The position numbers and the translations under genes were made by a program. The notes below the pieces were generated by a model that was not told the DNA's origin, searched no databases, and saw only the letters and a list, made by a program, of their open reading frames with translations. From Bacteroidota bacterium (GTDB taxonomy: Bacteria; Bacteroidota; Ignavibacteria; Ignavibacteriales; Melioribacteraceae): a stretch of DNA of 64,000 bases. Position 1 is the first letter of the stretch; each line of letters starts with the position of its first letter. Shown here in pieces: positions 1-8,756 of the stretch. Location of the stretch: the NCBI GenBank assembly GCA_023381535.1, contig JAMCSN010000231.1:59902-123901 (forward strand), written 5' to 3'.

Positions 1-711
1 TGAAATGTACTCGCGTAATAAAGGAATGTTGGCAAGCTTTATTGTCGGCAATCCAAAACGCAGCGCATAAATTGGTCTGAAAAGGAAAAACTCTTTTTTG
101 ATAGAACTAAATCTGACTCTTCTACTCTGCAATTCAAATTCTTTGATCGTGCAACCGGTGCTGAAGTGTAATTTTATTTCATCGATGTATTCTTCGTTCT
201 CACCGAAAAGTTTTGCTAAAGTTTTTAAAAATGATTTCGGCAGAATATGGAGGTACGGAATTGCTTTCAAAAAACTTCTGCCGATTTGTTGGTGTCCGGC
301 AAACGGCGATCTCTTCGGCGGGAAGCTGATGAATAAATATCCATTCTCGTTCAATAGTGCGTTAAGATTATCAAATGCAGCCGTTTTGTTCTGAACATGT
401 TCGATAACTTCGCGTATGATGATCAAATCAAATTTCTTATTAAGCTTTTCAAGAAGTTTCGGATCGGTGATGTCTCCAACTATTACGTTCAGTTTAGAAT
501 TTTTCTGTTTCGCAATTTCAGCTCGTTCGGCGCTCAATTCAATTCCTACCGCATAGTTGCCGTTCGATTCCATCACTTCAAGCAATCCGCCTTCGGCACA
601 ACCGATTTCAAGTACACTCTTCTTCCCGAAATCATCTATATGCTTTTTGAAATACGGTAGAAGATACTTCTCGGTAAATTCTTTCTGTTCGTAGAAATGT
701 TTTTCTGCCAT
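1..711 (-). CDS. SAM-dependent class I methyltransferase (3' end outside window)
   Basis: An open frame runs from an ATG at 709-711 to the left edge without a stop, giving 237 residues of a protein cut by the window. Residues about 25-45 read VLEIGCAEGGLLEVME, the glycine-rich SAM-binding motif I of class I methyltransferases; VGIELSAERAEIA follows as motif II (acidic Glu for the ribose) and GDITDP, then DLIIIREVIEHV, fit motifs III/IV of the Methyltransf_11/23 family. The remainder is basic and hydrophobic and has no motif I can name. The substrate cannot be told; this family in such genomes often modifies lipids, sugars or quinones. It is divergent from smpB, with a 159-bp shared upstream region. 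Two plus-strand frames lying inside it are antisense shadows. Confidence 0.8.
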   Translation of the reverse strand, partial: MAEKHFYEQKEFTEKYLLPYFKKHIDDFGKKSVLEIGCAEGGLLEVMESNGNYAVGIELSAERAEIAKQKNSKLNVIVGDITDPKLLEKLNKKFDLIIIREVIEHVQNKTAAFDNLNALLNENGYLFISFPPKRSPFAGHQQIGRSFLKAIPYLHILPKSFLKTLAKLFGENEEYIDEIKLHFSTGCTIKEFELQSRRVRFSSIKKEFFLFRPIYALRFGLPTIKLANIPLLREYIS

Positions 712-870
712 CGAATAGTAATTTGGTTGGCGCAAAATTAGTTAAAGTTTTTATACTGAACCAAGATCAATAAAACAATTTTGTGCTCGTTTAAACTTTT
801 TTCGTCTTAGCAGATAAGTCCTTGCTATTATCTTACAATAAAAATAAATTTTGCCATCAATTTTAAGGCT

Positions 871-1326
871 ATGATCAAGAGTCAAGAAGAAAAAAACATA
901 ACCGTAAATCGAAAAGCGCGGCACGAATATTTTATCCTTCAGACTTATGAAGCGGGAATTGTTCTAGTCGGTTCAGAAGTCAAAGCTTTAAGACAGAACA
1001 AAGCAAATCTTGTTGATAGTTATGCGATCATTACAAGCGGTGAAGTTTGGTTATTAAACGCCAATATTTCTGTTTATGACCAAGCCAGCATCAACAATCA
1101 CGACCCGTTAAGAAAAAGAAAACTTCTTCTTAACCGGAGTGAAATTCGCAAGCTAAATAAAGCCGTGTCAGAGAAAGGCAATACTCTAATACCTCTCAGA
1201 CTTTACTTCAAAAACGGCGTTGCCAAAGTTGAATTAGCGGTTGCAACCGGCAAAAGACAGTATGACAAACGCGAAGACATTGCCAAACGCGATCTAAAAC
1301 GAGAGATGCAAAGAAAATTTAAGTAG
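871..1326 (+). CDS. smpB: SsrA-binding protein SmpB
   Basis: This 151-residue protein binds tmRNA and delivers it to stalled ribosomes for trans-translation. The family hallmarks are visible: NRKARHEYFILQTYEAGIVLVGSEVKALR at the N-terminus (OB-fold core with the conserved GSEVKSLR-type motif), NHDPLRKRKLLL, KRQYDKREDIAKRD, and a basic C-terminal tail ending in KREMQRKFK that enters the mRNA channel. Length is normal (about 150). The tmRNA gene itself is not seen in this window. tyrS follows after 17 bp on the same strand, so the two are probably cotranscribed. Confidence 0.96.
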   Translation: MIKSQEEKNITVNRKARHEYFILQTYEAGIVLVGSEVKALRQNKANLVDSYAIITSGEVWLLNANISVYDQASINNHDPLRKRKLLLNRSEIRKLNKAVSEKGNTLIPLRLYFKNGVAKVELAVATGKRQYDKREDIAKRDLKREMQRKFK

Positions 1327-1343
1327 TTATTTAGGAGATTGTA

Positions 1344-2576
1344 TTGAATAAAAAGATTCTCTTCCCCACCATCAACGAACAAATGGATCTTATCAAAAGG
1401 GGTGCGTTTGAAATCATACCGGAAGAAGAACTGGTACAGAAACTTGAAAAATCAATTAAAGAAAATATACCGCTCAACATAAAACTAGGCTGCGATCCTA
1501 CCCGTCCCGATCTTCACTTAGGTCATTCGGTAGTACTGAGAAAGTTAGCTCAGTTTCAAAGTATTGGTCATACAGCAATTCTTATAATTGGCGATTTCAC
1601 CGGGATGATCGGCGATCCGTCCGGAAGGAATACATCACGCCCGCCACTTTCTTTTGAGGAAGCCAGAGAAAACGGAAAAACTTATTTTGAGCAAGCGTCA
1701 AAAATTTTGGATGAGGAGAAAACAAGAATTGTTTACAACTCCGAATGGCTCGGCAAGATGTCTTTCGAAGATGTGATTAAACTTTCCTCGAAATACACTG
1801 TAGCCCGGATGCTCGAAAGAGACGACTTCACGAAACGTTACAAGAATGGAATTCCGATTAGTATGCATGAAATACTTTACCCGTTGGCACAGGCAATGGA
1901 TTCGGTTGCAATAAAAAGTGATGTTGAACTTGGTGGAACTGATCAAAAGTTTAATCTGTTGGTAGGTAGAGATATTCAGCGGGAATTTGGCTTGCCGCCG
2001 CAGGTCATCTTAACACTTCCACTTTTGGTTGGAACTGATGGCGTTGAGAAAATGAGCAAGTCGCTTGATAATTATATCGGCATCAATGAAGCTCCAAGAG
2101 AAATTTATGGCAAAACTCTTTCGATACCGGACGAGTTGATTTACCAATATTTTGAACTGACAACAAATGTACCGAATAATGAGCTTCAATCAATCAGACA
2201 AGACCTTTCTAATAAATCGGTTAATCCAAGAGACATTAAGCGATACCTGGCAAGAAAATTAGTCGAATTATATCATACTCAAGATGCTGCTGTTGAAGCC
2301 GAAAAAGAGTTCGACAATATTTTTGTCAAGAAAGGATTGCCCGATGAGATCACGGAATTTCGATTAGATTCTAATTTGAATGAATTAGATATTCTTGAAT
2401 TGATTGTGAAAGTCGGCTTTGCCCCCTCCCGTGGTGAAGCTAGAAGACTTGTTTCCCAGGGCGGAGTAACTATCGATAACGAAAAAATTACAGATATAAA
2501 ACAAATGGTTACATTGCAAGGTACCAAAATTTTGAAAGTTGGAAAAAGAAATTTTATTAAACTAATAGGAAAATAA
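1344..2576 (+). CDS. tyrS: Tyrosyl-tRNA synthetase
   Basis: A 410-residue class I aminoacyl-tRNA synthetase that charges tRNA-Tyr. The start is TTG at 1344, with an AGGAGA ribosome-binding site at 1333-1338. Residues about 48-64 carry GCDPTRPDLHLGHSVVL, containing the HIGH-type signature as HLGH; KMSKS appears near residue 233; GGTDQKFNLLVGRD is the tyrosine-binding stretch. The C-terminal 60 residues (APSRGEARRLVSQGGVTID) are an S4 RNA-binding domain. The HLGH form and overall length match the TyrZ/TyrS2-like subgroup. It lies between smpB and the arginine decarboxylase gene, 3 bp from the latter. Confidence 0.97.
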   Translation: MNKKILFPTINEQMDLIKRGAFEIIPEEELVQKLEKSIKENIPLNIKLGCDPTRPDLHLGHSVVLRKLAQFQSIGHTAILIIGDFTGMIGDPSGRNTSRPPLSFEEARENGKTYFEQASKILDEEKTRIVYNSEWLGKMSFEDVIKLSSKYTVARMLERDDFTKRYKNGIPISMHEILYPLAQAMDSVAIKSDVELGGTDQKFNLLVGRDIQREFGLPPQVILTLPLLVGTDGVEKMSKSLDNYIGINEAPREIYGKTLSIPDELIYQYFELTTNVPNNELQSIRQDLSNKSVNPRDIKRYLARKLVELYHTQDAAVEAEKEFDNIFVKKGLPDEITEFRLDSNLNELDILELIVKVGFAPSRGEARRLVSQGGVTIDNEKITDIKQMVTLQGTKILKVGKRNFIKLIGK

Positions 2577-2579
2577 ATA

Positions 2580-3140
2580 ATGGAGGACACCGAATTGTAC
2601 GTCCCATCTAAAATCTTTTTCACAAAAGGTGTTGGAAAACATAAAGAGTATTTGTCTTCATTCGAGCTTGCTCTTCGTAGTGCCGGCATTCAAATGTGTA
2701 ACTTAGTATCCGTCAGCAGCATTTATCCTGTTGGGTGCAAACGACTAACCAAAGATCAAGGATTAGCCTTGCTAAAACCCGGACAGATCACACATTGCGT
2801 GATGGCAAGAAACGCAACTAACGAACCGAACAGATTGATCGCCTCGTCAATTGGAGTTGCCTTGCCGGCAAATAAAGGAATGTACGGCTACCTATCTGAA
2901 CACCATCCTTACGGACAAACTGAAAAAGTTTGCGGTGAATATGCCGAAGACTTGGCTGCGACAATGCTTGCAACTACTCTCGGTATTGACTTCGATTCCG
3001 AGAAAGCCTGGAACGAACGCGAGCAGGTTTATAAAATGTCCGGGAAAATTGTTAATTCATTTAACATAACGCAGTCTGCTCAGGGCGATAAGAATGGTCT
3101 TTGGACAACTGTTATTGCAGTCGGCGTTCTTTTACCTTAA
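2580..3140 (+). CDS. pdaD: Pyruvoyl-dependent arginine decarboxylase
   Basis: A 186-residue proenzyme that decarboxylates arginine to agmatine for polyamine synthesis. Family members self-cleave between two serines to form a beta chain and a pyruvoyl-blocked alpha chain; here the pair is Ser46-Ser47 in [10 protein letters not shown], the conserved cleavage site. [17 protein letters not shown] and the C-terminal [13 protein letters not shown] stretch are also typical. Length fits the archaeal/Chlamydia/Chlorobi-type enzyme. It starts 3 bp after tyrS and ends 5 bp before the TerC gene. No agmatinase or agmatine deiminase is in the window, so the downstream step cannot be judged. Confidence 0.93.
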   Translation: MEDTELYVPSKIFFTKGVGKHKEYLSSFELALRSAGIQMCNLVSVSSIYPVGCKRLTKDQGLALLKPGQITHCVMARNATNEPNRLIASSIGVALPANKGMYGYLSEHHPYGQTEKVCGEYAEDLAATMLATTLGIDFDSEKAWNEREQVYKMSGKIVNSFNITQSAQGDKNGLWTTVIAVGVLLP

Positions 3141-3145
3141 TTCTT

Positions 3146-4072
3146 ATGCATAATCATTTCATATTCTGGATTATCTTTTCCGTAATCATCGCGGTGATGT
3201 TTTACATTGATTTGTACGTCACCGCACATCGTAAAGGAAAAGTAGGACTCAAAGCAAGCTTGATGTGGAGCGGTGTATGGATTGCGTCCGCTCTTCTCTT
3301 CAATCTCCTTATTCTTATTTTTCTTGATGACGGACACGTCAAGGCAATAGAATTTCTTGCCGGTTATCTTATCGAGAAATCTCTTTCAGTAGATAATCTT
3401 TTTGTCTTCCTTATGATTTTTAGCGCGATGGGCATTAAAGAGGAACACCAACCCCACGTGTTGAAATGGGGAATAATCAGCGCAATCGCTCTGAGAATAT
3501 TGTTCATACTTGGTGGAATTGCCTTGATAACTTTCTTCCATCCGATAATCTATTTTTTCGGCGCATTGCTGCTTTACGCTTCTTACAAAATGGCATTCGG
3601 AAAAGATGGACAAATCGACCTCAAAAAAAATCCCGTAGTAAGATTTGCTTCAAAGTACTTCAATATTGTTACGGACTATTCCGGCAGCAAATTCTTTACG
3701 AAACGAAACGGAAAAATTGTTTTCACTCAGCTTTTCCTTGCATTTCTATTGGTTGAATCTGCTGACATTGTTTTTGCCGTCGATTCGATTCCGGCTGTTA
3801 TAGCAATTACCAGAGATCCGTTTATCGTGATCACGTCAAATATATTTGCTATTCTCGGTTTGCGGGCTTTATATTTTGCTCTCGCCGCACTCGTTGATAT
3901 TTTCGTTTACTTGAAGTACGGTGTTGCTGTGATTCTTGCTTACGTTGGCGTGAAGATGCTCATCACGGATTTGTTTGCGGTCCCAACTGTGGTGAGTCTC
4001 GCTGTAATTATTCTATGTTTGATTGCGGCGATTGTACTTTCTGTTATGAAGAAGAAACATGCCTCAGTTTAG
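3146..4072 (+). CDS. TerC-family integral membrane protein
   Basis: A 308-residue multi-spanning inner-membrane protein of the TerC/Alx family, linked in other bacteria to manganese export or tellurium resistance. I place the start at the ATG at 3146 (MHNHFIFWIIF), 5 bp after the arginine decarboxylase stop; an in-frame upstream start at 3101 would overlap that gene by 40 bp and add residues unlike the family. About eight to nine hydrophobic helices are visible, with the conserved charged stretches EKSLSVDNLFVF and ESADIVFAVDSIPAV. The acidic residues in these two motifs are the likely metal ligands. Its 3' end overlaps the convergent symporter gene by 29 bp. Confidence 0.92.
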   Translation: MHNHFIFWIIFSVIIAVMFYIDLYVTAHRKGKVGLKASLMWSGVWIASALLFNLLILIFLDDGHVKAIEFLAGYLIEKSLSVDNLFVFLMIFSAMGIKEEHQPHVLKWGIISAIALRILFILGGIALITFFHPIIYFFGALLLYASYKMAFGKDGQIDLKKNPVVRFASKYFNIVTDYSGSKFFTKRNGKIVFTQLFLAFLLVESADIVFAVDSIPAVIAITRDPFIVITSNIFAILGLRALYFALAALVDIFVYLKYGVAVILAYVGVKMLITDLFAVPTVVSLAVIILCLIAAIVLSVMKKKHASV

Positions 4073-5441
4073 CAACACCAATTATGTGAATTAACACGAC
4101 CGACAGCAATCCCGCAATCATCGGTTCTACTTCTTTCAATACCTCAATTGTAAGATAATCCCGTATAGTAAACCAAACAATACTGGCTGCAACACCAACT
4201 ATGATTTCAGCCAGCGCATAATTTTTTGACACCTTGAATTTTTCGTAATAAGCACCTATCACGAGCAAGATGATTCCCGGTATGCAAATACTGCCGATCA
4301 AATACCAGATGGAAATTACAGACTGAATAAAATATGCCAGCATAACTGCAATGATTGACGAGATGACTAAACCGATCCTTGTATAAGAAGGAATTCGTTT
4401 TTCCTCTGCGTTTGATTTGAGTTTGAAAACAAAGTCTCTCCCAAAAGTTGTAGCGCTCAAAAAAACAAAGCTGTTCAGCGTCGAGAAAATTGTAGCGAAC
4501 ATAGCCGCGTAGAAAAATCCCTTTGCACCGCTCCCCAAAACTTTCTCGGCGTAAAGCGGGTACGACAATACCGGGTTAGAAAGGTTCGGCAGTAATGCCC
4601 GTGCAAATAATCCTGTGCTTGTTGTTAAGAAATCAAACAACGCCCAAAAGAATACCGATATGATTATCCCCCACATCGCAACATTTCCGTTCTTTGCAGC
4701 ATAGCATCGTTGATGAAATCCCGGATCGGCAAAGGTCCATAACGCTATCAAGAACCAGACAATAATATAAAGAGGAGAAACATTTGACATGAACTGTAAA
4801 TGATCTGGAGGCAAATTCTTGACAAGATAATCTGCGCCGCCTACGTTTTTGAACGAGATAAATACAATAACAAAAAAACCGAGAAACATCACAAAGAACT
4901 GAAACACATCGGTGTATAAGTCCGACTTGTATCCGCCTTTGAACAAATATATTCCGGAAAAAATTACGCTTATCACTAAACTATAGAACAAGTTAATATT
5001 CAAGATCAGACTTATTAAACTCGCCGTCATCAAGAGGTACGGCGCAGGTGACACGAGAATAAAAACTATTAAGGAAGAGATCAATCCAACTTTTTTACCG
5101 TAAACTTTTTCCAATTTATCGGGAATTGTAAACAGCGTTGCGTTTCTTATTTTTTTCGCAAAGAAGACAGCAAACAAAATCGCAAAGACATAATACGGAA
5201 GTCCTTGCGTAACCCAGCTGAGAATGCCGTAACGGTAAGTAAATTCTCCAACTCCTAAAATGCCGCCGTACCAGGTGGAAACATTTGTCATTATGAATAA
5301 GAACAATCCGACTTTTCTGTTGGAAAGTAAATATTCTTCGGTATTCCCCTCTTCTTCCTTTTTGGGAATGAACCCGATTAGCAAAAGAAATACAAAAAAA
5401 GAAATTAGGATTGTAAAATCTAAAGGACTAAAGGAGACCAT
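4044..5441 (-). CDS. Sodium:solute symporter, probable thiamine or thiamine-precursor transporter
   Basis: A 465-residue SSF-family protein with about 12-13 hydrophobic helices (MVSFSPLDFTILISFFVF at the start, GEFTYRYGILSWVTQGLPYY, DPGFHQRCYAAKNG in the middle). It is the third gene of the unit led by the TPP riboswitch, overlapping the thiamine pyrophosphokinase gene by 14 bp, which suggests translational coupling. From that context I infer uptake of thiamine or a precursor across the inner membrane. SSF proteins under TPP riboswitches (ThiV of SAR11) are a known precedent, but membership in the same subfamily is not shown. Substrate is unproven by sequence alone. Confidence 0.85.
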   Translation of the reverse strand: MVSFSPLDFTILISFFVFLLLIGFIPKKEEEGNTEEYLLSNRKVGLFLFIMTNVSTWYGGILGVGEFTYRYGILSWVTQGLPYYVFAILFAVFFAKKIRNATLFTIPDKLEKVYGKKVGLISSLIVFILVSPAPYLLMTASLISLILNINLFYSLVISVIFSGIYLFKGGYKSDLYTDVFQFFVMFLGFFVIVFISFKNVGGADYLVKNLPPDHLQFMSNVSPLYIIVWFLIALWTFADPGFHQRCYAAKNGNVAMWGIIISVFFWALFDFLTTSTGLFARALLPNLSNPVLSYPLYAEKVLGSGAKGFFYAAMFATIFSTLNSFVFLSATTFGRDFVFKLKSNAEEKRIPSYTRIGLVISSIIAVMLAYFIQSVISIWYLIGSICIPGIILLVIGAYYEKFKVSKNYALAEIIVGVAASIVWFTIRDYLTIEVLKEVEPMIAGLLSVVLIHIIGVAKLRHVSSS

Positions 5442-6081
5442 TTTTTCTCATCACATTAAAATCGCGGATAACAAAAGCTTTACCCCCTTTTATTTTTAAG
5501 CGAACTTCTTTCGTTAGCGCGATATTGCTCGTGCTCTCTTTCATACCGAAAGGAAGCGCAAAATTCTTGAGCGGATATTTCAGACCCTCGGATTCAAACT
5601 TTGTCTTCGCGTCTAAGCCATAAATCGAAATCGTTTCACCTGGAATCGTCTTCAAAATGGTGGCCCCTTGATGTACAGATAATATCGATCTCTGATGAAT
5701 CACCCTAATTCGTATCCTGTCGAAAAACTTCAATGTGATTCCGAGGTTGCAGAATGAGTGATCGAGTCTGTCGCCTGTAGCGCCGAGAAGGATTACATCT
5801 TTAAATTTATTTTTGTAAGCAAATTTCAGACACTTCTCTACATCTGTATCGTTCTGTCTTATAATCTGCATTATTTCACATTTGTCGTAATAGTAATCAT
5901 AAATTTCCGGTCTGATAGAATCCAAATCGCCGATAATGTAATCTGGGATGAATTCTAATTTAAAAGCTGAATTGGCACCTCCGTCAGCACAAATTAATTT
6001 GTCGTAACCAATCGAATTCAGATAATCAAAAACCTTCTTCGACGGAGGTTGCCCGTTAGCAAGCACGATACATTTTTTCAT
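5428..6081 (-). CDS. Thiamine pyrophosphokinase
   Basis: A 217-residue cytosolic kinase that transfers pyrophosphate from ATP to thiamine, making TPP directly from salvaged vitamin. Diagnostic motifs are CADGGANSAF (residues 31-40), DYIIGDLDSI (47-56, catalytic Asp and metal site), RQNDTDVEKCLKFA and LLGATGDRLDHSFCN. The family is usually 200-260 residues. The ATG sits in a TAATG overlap with the stop of the TonB receptor gene, so the two are translationally coupled. The presence of this enzyme beside a receptor and a symporter supports a salvage role rather than synthesis. Confidence 0.94.
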   Translation of the reverse strand: MKKCIVLANGQPPSKKVFDYLNSIGYDKLICADGGANSAFKLEFIPDYIIGDLDSIRPEIYDYYYDKCEIMQIIRQNDTDVEKCLKFAYKNKFKDVILLGATGDRLDHSFCNLGITLKFFDRIRIRVIHQRSILSVHQGATILKTIPGETISIYGLDAKTKFESEGLKYPLKNFALPFGMKESTSNIALTKEVRLKIKGGKAFVIRDFNVMRKNGLL

Positions 6082-8579
6082 TACAATCCTAACTGTACTC
6101 CTATTAGCAAATTTCTTTCGGCTGCCGGGAAAAATTCTTTGCCGATTCCGTTAGCCGCATACAAATTATTAAACAAATTGGATACCTGGAAGTAAAACCT
6201 TAACTGCTTTGCAAATGACTCCAACGATAAATCGTAGGATGCAAACAGATTCGCTACGAAGTACGCGTCCACTCTATTATCGGAGTAGTCCGTTAATCCC
6301 GGGTAAAGGTTGTTTAGTTCAGCCAATCTCGTTCCGTAGTTATCTGTAAAAAATTCGCCAACGTATTTGGCGCTCAACTGAACAAAAAGATTCTCATAAT
6401 TTATCTTCAAGATACCGTTGAATGTTGCTTTTGGGAATCCGCTGATTGTATTGTTAGCCAAATCCAATGTCAGCACGCTGCTGTTGCCGGTCACCGGATC
6501 GGTATAAGAGGCATAACTAACACCTTTGCTTATATAATTTTTGCTAAGCGATCCATTCAGAACAAGTTCAATATTCTGATTTGCCTTATAGTCGAAGACA
6601 AGCTCTGTTCCGTAATGAATTGTTCTTTCCATATTGCCGGTGATCGGCTGCCCAAATCTGTCAACTTGACCTTGTTTAACGATCTCATTGTTGAAGAGCA
6701 TGTAATAAAAATTCAGAGAAAAATTGAAGTTATTCATTGAAAGAGACGTACCGAATTCAGCATCGTTCATGGTTTCCGGCTTCACCAACGGCTTGGAAAA
6801 ATCGTATCCGCCGGCAGCATTGGTTTCAAACTGTGGGGTTGATCCGCCGCTCGATTCGGCAGCATCGTAGTAGTTTACTAGTCGCGGCTCGCGGGAGACT
6901 CGGGACAGAGTAACATAAAAGCTCAAATCTTGAGTCGCCTTAAAGTTCAACCCTAATCTTGGATTAAAGAACAGATTGTTAACCTTAAAATCAGTTCCTA
7001 AATATTTCTCGTCAAATAACATATAACGATTATATGCCAATTGAATTTCAGCAAGTGCGTTGAGCCTCTCGTTGAGATTATATTCTTCGTGAGCATAGAC
7101 ATTGGCAATATCTTTTCCACCCTTGAAATAGTAATAACGATAATCGGGCGTAACTCCCAACGGAAGTCCAGTTCCATCTACTATACTCCCCCAGTGAATT
7201 GAACGATGGATTCTAAATTCGCCTCCAACTATTAGTTCACCGTTGTCATGTTTGATGCTCAATCTTGGGATCCATCCGCCCTGTTTGTTTTCAACCATTG
7301 CCCTTATCATTGCATTCTCCGGGTTCTGTGTTGAGTGAAATCCAAATTGACTGGTTAGTCTGAAGTAGCTTGTATCTGCCCACGAGCCGTCGTAGTCAAA
7401 AAATCCGTTACCTAAAACCAAAAAGAGCGCAGAGTTGAAAGAAACTTTGTCATTGATTTTCCAGTCATTCAAGATTTCAAAATGCGGCTGTGCAAAGTTT
7501 TCAATTTCATTCGGGCGCCTTTCCAAAGTGTAGGTGTACTCTTTGTCGGTAGCTTCCCAATATGAGTAGTTTGCTTTCCGCAATTCTTTATCTTTGATGG
7601 CGAACTTAGGCAATCCGGTGTAAGCTAACCCGTCTTTAACGATGCCGCCGTAAATGTTTACTTGTGTCGTCAAATTGTCATCGTAACGAACGGCGCTGAG
7701 GTGATATGAAACCAAATTGACCCAGCTGGAATTTCTGTAACCGCTGCTTAGTATCTGAGAGAGTTTTCCGTAGAACGAATATTTGTTCGAAATCAAACCG
7801 GTCGAATACTCGGCAGAATATTTTCGAGTGTTAAGGTCTCCAAGCGAAACGGAGAACTGTTTCTTTGGTTTGTCTGAAAACGTTGATGTGATAATATTGA
7901 TCGAACCGCCGATTGCTGACGTGCCCGCTATACCTGAGCCGGCTCCCCTTTGCACTTGAATCAACTCAGTGCTTTCCAGCAAATCTGGGAAATCAATCCA
8001 GTACACGTTGTGATCTTCCGGATCGTTCTGCGGAATTCCATTTATTGCTACGGAAATTCTTTTTTGGTCGAATCCACGAATACTGAGATAATTATAACCG
8101 ATCCCGTTTCCGTTTTCAGAATAAAATGATGTTGACGGTAAATAGCTTAGCACCTCCGGAACATCTTGATCGGTATAAGTTCGCTGGATAGAAGTTTGGT
8201 CCAATTGTGAAAATGTAATTGGCGTAACTCCCTTTTCTCCAAAAGTCCCGCGGACAAGTATTGTCTGGCTGGTAATCATCTTACTATTGAGGTAAACTAT
8301 GTTGGTATCTCTTTCGGAAAGGTCAGCAACTCTCATTTTTTTTGTTTCATAACCGATATGACTGAAAAGAATCACATCATCTTTTGAAAATTTGCCGCTT
8401 AACACAAAGTTGCCGGATTCGTCCGAACTACTTTTTAAACCTTTCCCTTCGATCGTAACATTTGCAAATGTGATTGGGGATTTGTCGGACGAGTTTAAGA
8501 TTCGTCCTTTGATTTCTTGCGTTTGAGCGGACATAACACCGCTCACAATAAATAGAAAAAGAATAACTAAGTTTTTCAT
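6081..8579 (-). CDS. TonB-dependent outer-membrane receptor, TPP-riboswitch controlled
   Basis: An 832-residue outer-membrane receptor. The N-terminus is a Sec signal peptide (MKNLVILFLFIVSGVMSAQ). Residues about 22-95 form a CarboxypepD-regulatory/beta-sandwich domain (IKGRILNSSDKSPITFANV), followed by the plug domain with YLSIRGFDQKRISVAINGIP and GSGIAGTSAIGGSINI, then a long beta-barrel ending in an aromatic-poor ERNLLIGVQLGL strand. The start ATG is preceded by GGAGGA at 8585-8590. Its position directly downstream of a TPP riboswitch indicates uptake of thiamine or a phosphorylated or precursor form. TonB and ExbBD are not in the window. Confidence 0.93.
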   Translation of the reverse strand: MKNLVILFLFIVSGVMSAQTQEIKGRILNSSDKSPITFANVTIEGKGLKSSSDESGNFVLSGKFSKDDVILFSHIGYETKKMRVADLSERDTNIVYLNSKMITSQTILVRGTFGEKGVTPITFSQLDQTSIQRTYTDQDVPEVLSYLPSTSFYSENGNGIGYNYLSIRGFDQKRISVAINGIPQNDPEDHNVYWIDFPDLLESTELIQVQRGAGSGIAGTSAIGGSINIITSTFSDKPKKQFSVSLGDLNTRKYSAEYSTGLISNKYSFYGKLSQILSSGYRNSSWVNLVSYHLSAVRYDDNLTTQVNIYGGIVKDGLAYTGLPKFAIKDKELRKANYSYWEATDKEYTYTLERRPNEIENFAQPHFEILNDWKINDKVSFNSALFLVLGNGFFDYDGSWADTSYFRLTSQFGFHSTQNPENAMIRAMVENKQGGWIPRLSIKHDNGELIVGGEFRIHRSIHWGSIVDGTGLPLGVTPDYRYYYFKGGKDIANVYAHEEYNLNERLNALAEIQLAYNRYMLFDEKYLGTDFKVNNLFFNPRLGLNFKATQDLSFYVTLSRVSREPRLVNYYDAAESSGGSTPQFETNAAGGYDFSKPLVKPETMNDAEFGTSLSMNNFNFSLNFYYMLFNNEIVKQGQVDRFGQPITGNMERTIHYGTELVFDYKANQNIELVLNGSLSKNYISKGVSYASYTDPVTGNSSVLTLDLANNTISGFPKATFNGILKINYENLFVQLSAKYVGEFFTDNYGTRLAELNNLYPGLTDYSDNRVDAYFVANLFASYDLSLESFAKQLRFYFQVSNLFNNLYAANGIGKEFFPAAERNLLIGVQLGL

Positions 8580-8600
8580 TTCATTCCTCCTTCTGCGAAT

Positions 8601-8625
8601 GAAAAAGCCGTTCGGGAAAACGGCT
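8601..8625 (-). terminator. Rho-independent terminator of the TPP riboswitch expression platform
   Basis: On the minus strand the sequence AGCCGTT-TTCCCG-AACGGCT is followed by TTTTTC, a 7-bp GC-containing stem with a U run. It lies between the TPP aptamer and the TonB receptor start, so it is positioned to stop transcription when TPP is bound. The ribosome-binding site of the receptor begins about 10 bp further on. Confidence 0.85.
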
Positions 8626-8647
8626 AACTCAATTATTCTTTTGCAGT

Positions 8648-8725
8648 TTTCCTACGCTGGCATTATCCAGATCAGGTTCAAGGGTTTACTCTCAGCCGCT
8701 CAGATTACGAGGGCACCCCTAACGG
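8648..8725 (-). promoter_or_regulatory. TPP riboswitch (THI element)
   Basis: The minus strand carries the conserved THI-box blocks in order: GGGGTGCCC, CTGAGAG, ACCCTTGAACCTGATCTGG, ATAATGCCAGCGTAGGAAA. These are the invariant P2/J, P3 and P4-P5 parts of the TPP aptamer, in which CTGAGA recognises the pyrimidine and the GCGTAGGGAA-type block the pyrophosphate. P1 can form between GTT before the aptamer and AAC after it. It controls the downstream receptor, kinase and symporter genes through the adjacent terminator. Confidence 0.97.
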
Positions 8726-8756
8726 GCTTTCATTCATTTTTTTTAAGAACAGTTGT

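Noticed and set aside
98..660. Two plus-strand open frames near the left edge
   Set aside because: They are antisense to a clear methyltransferase on the minus strand that is open to the window edge.
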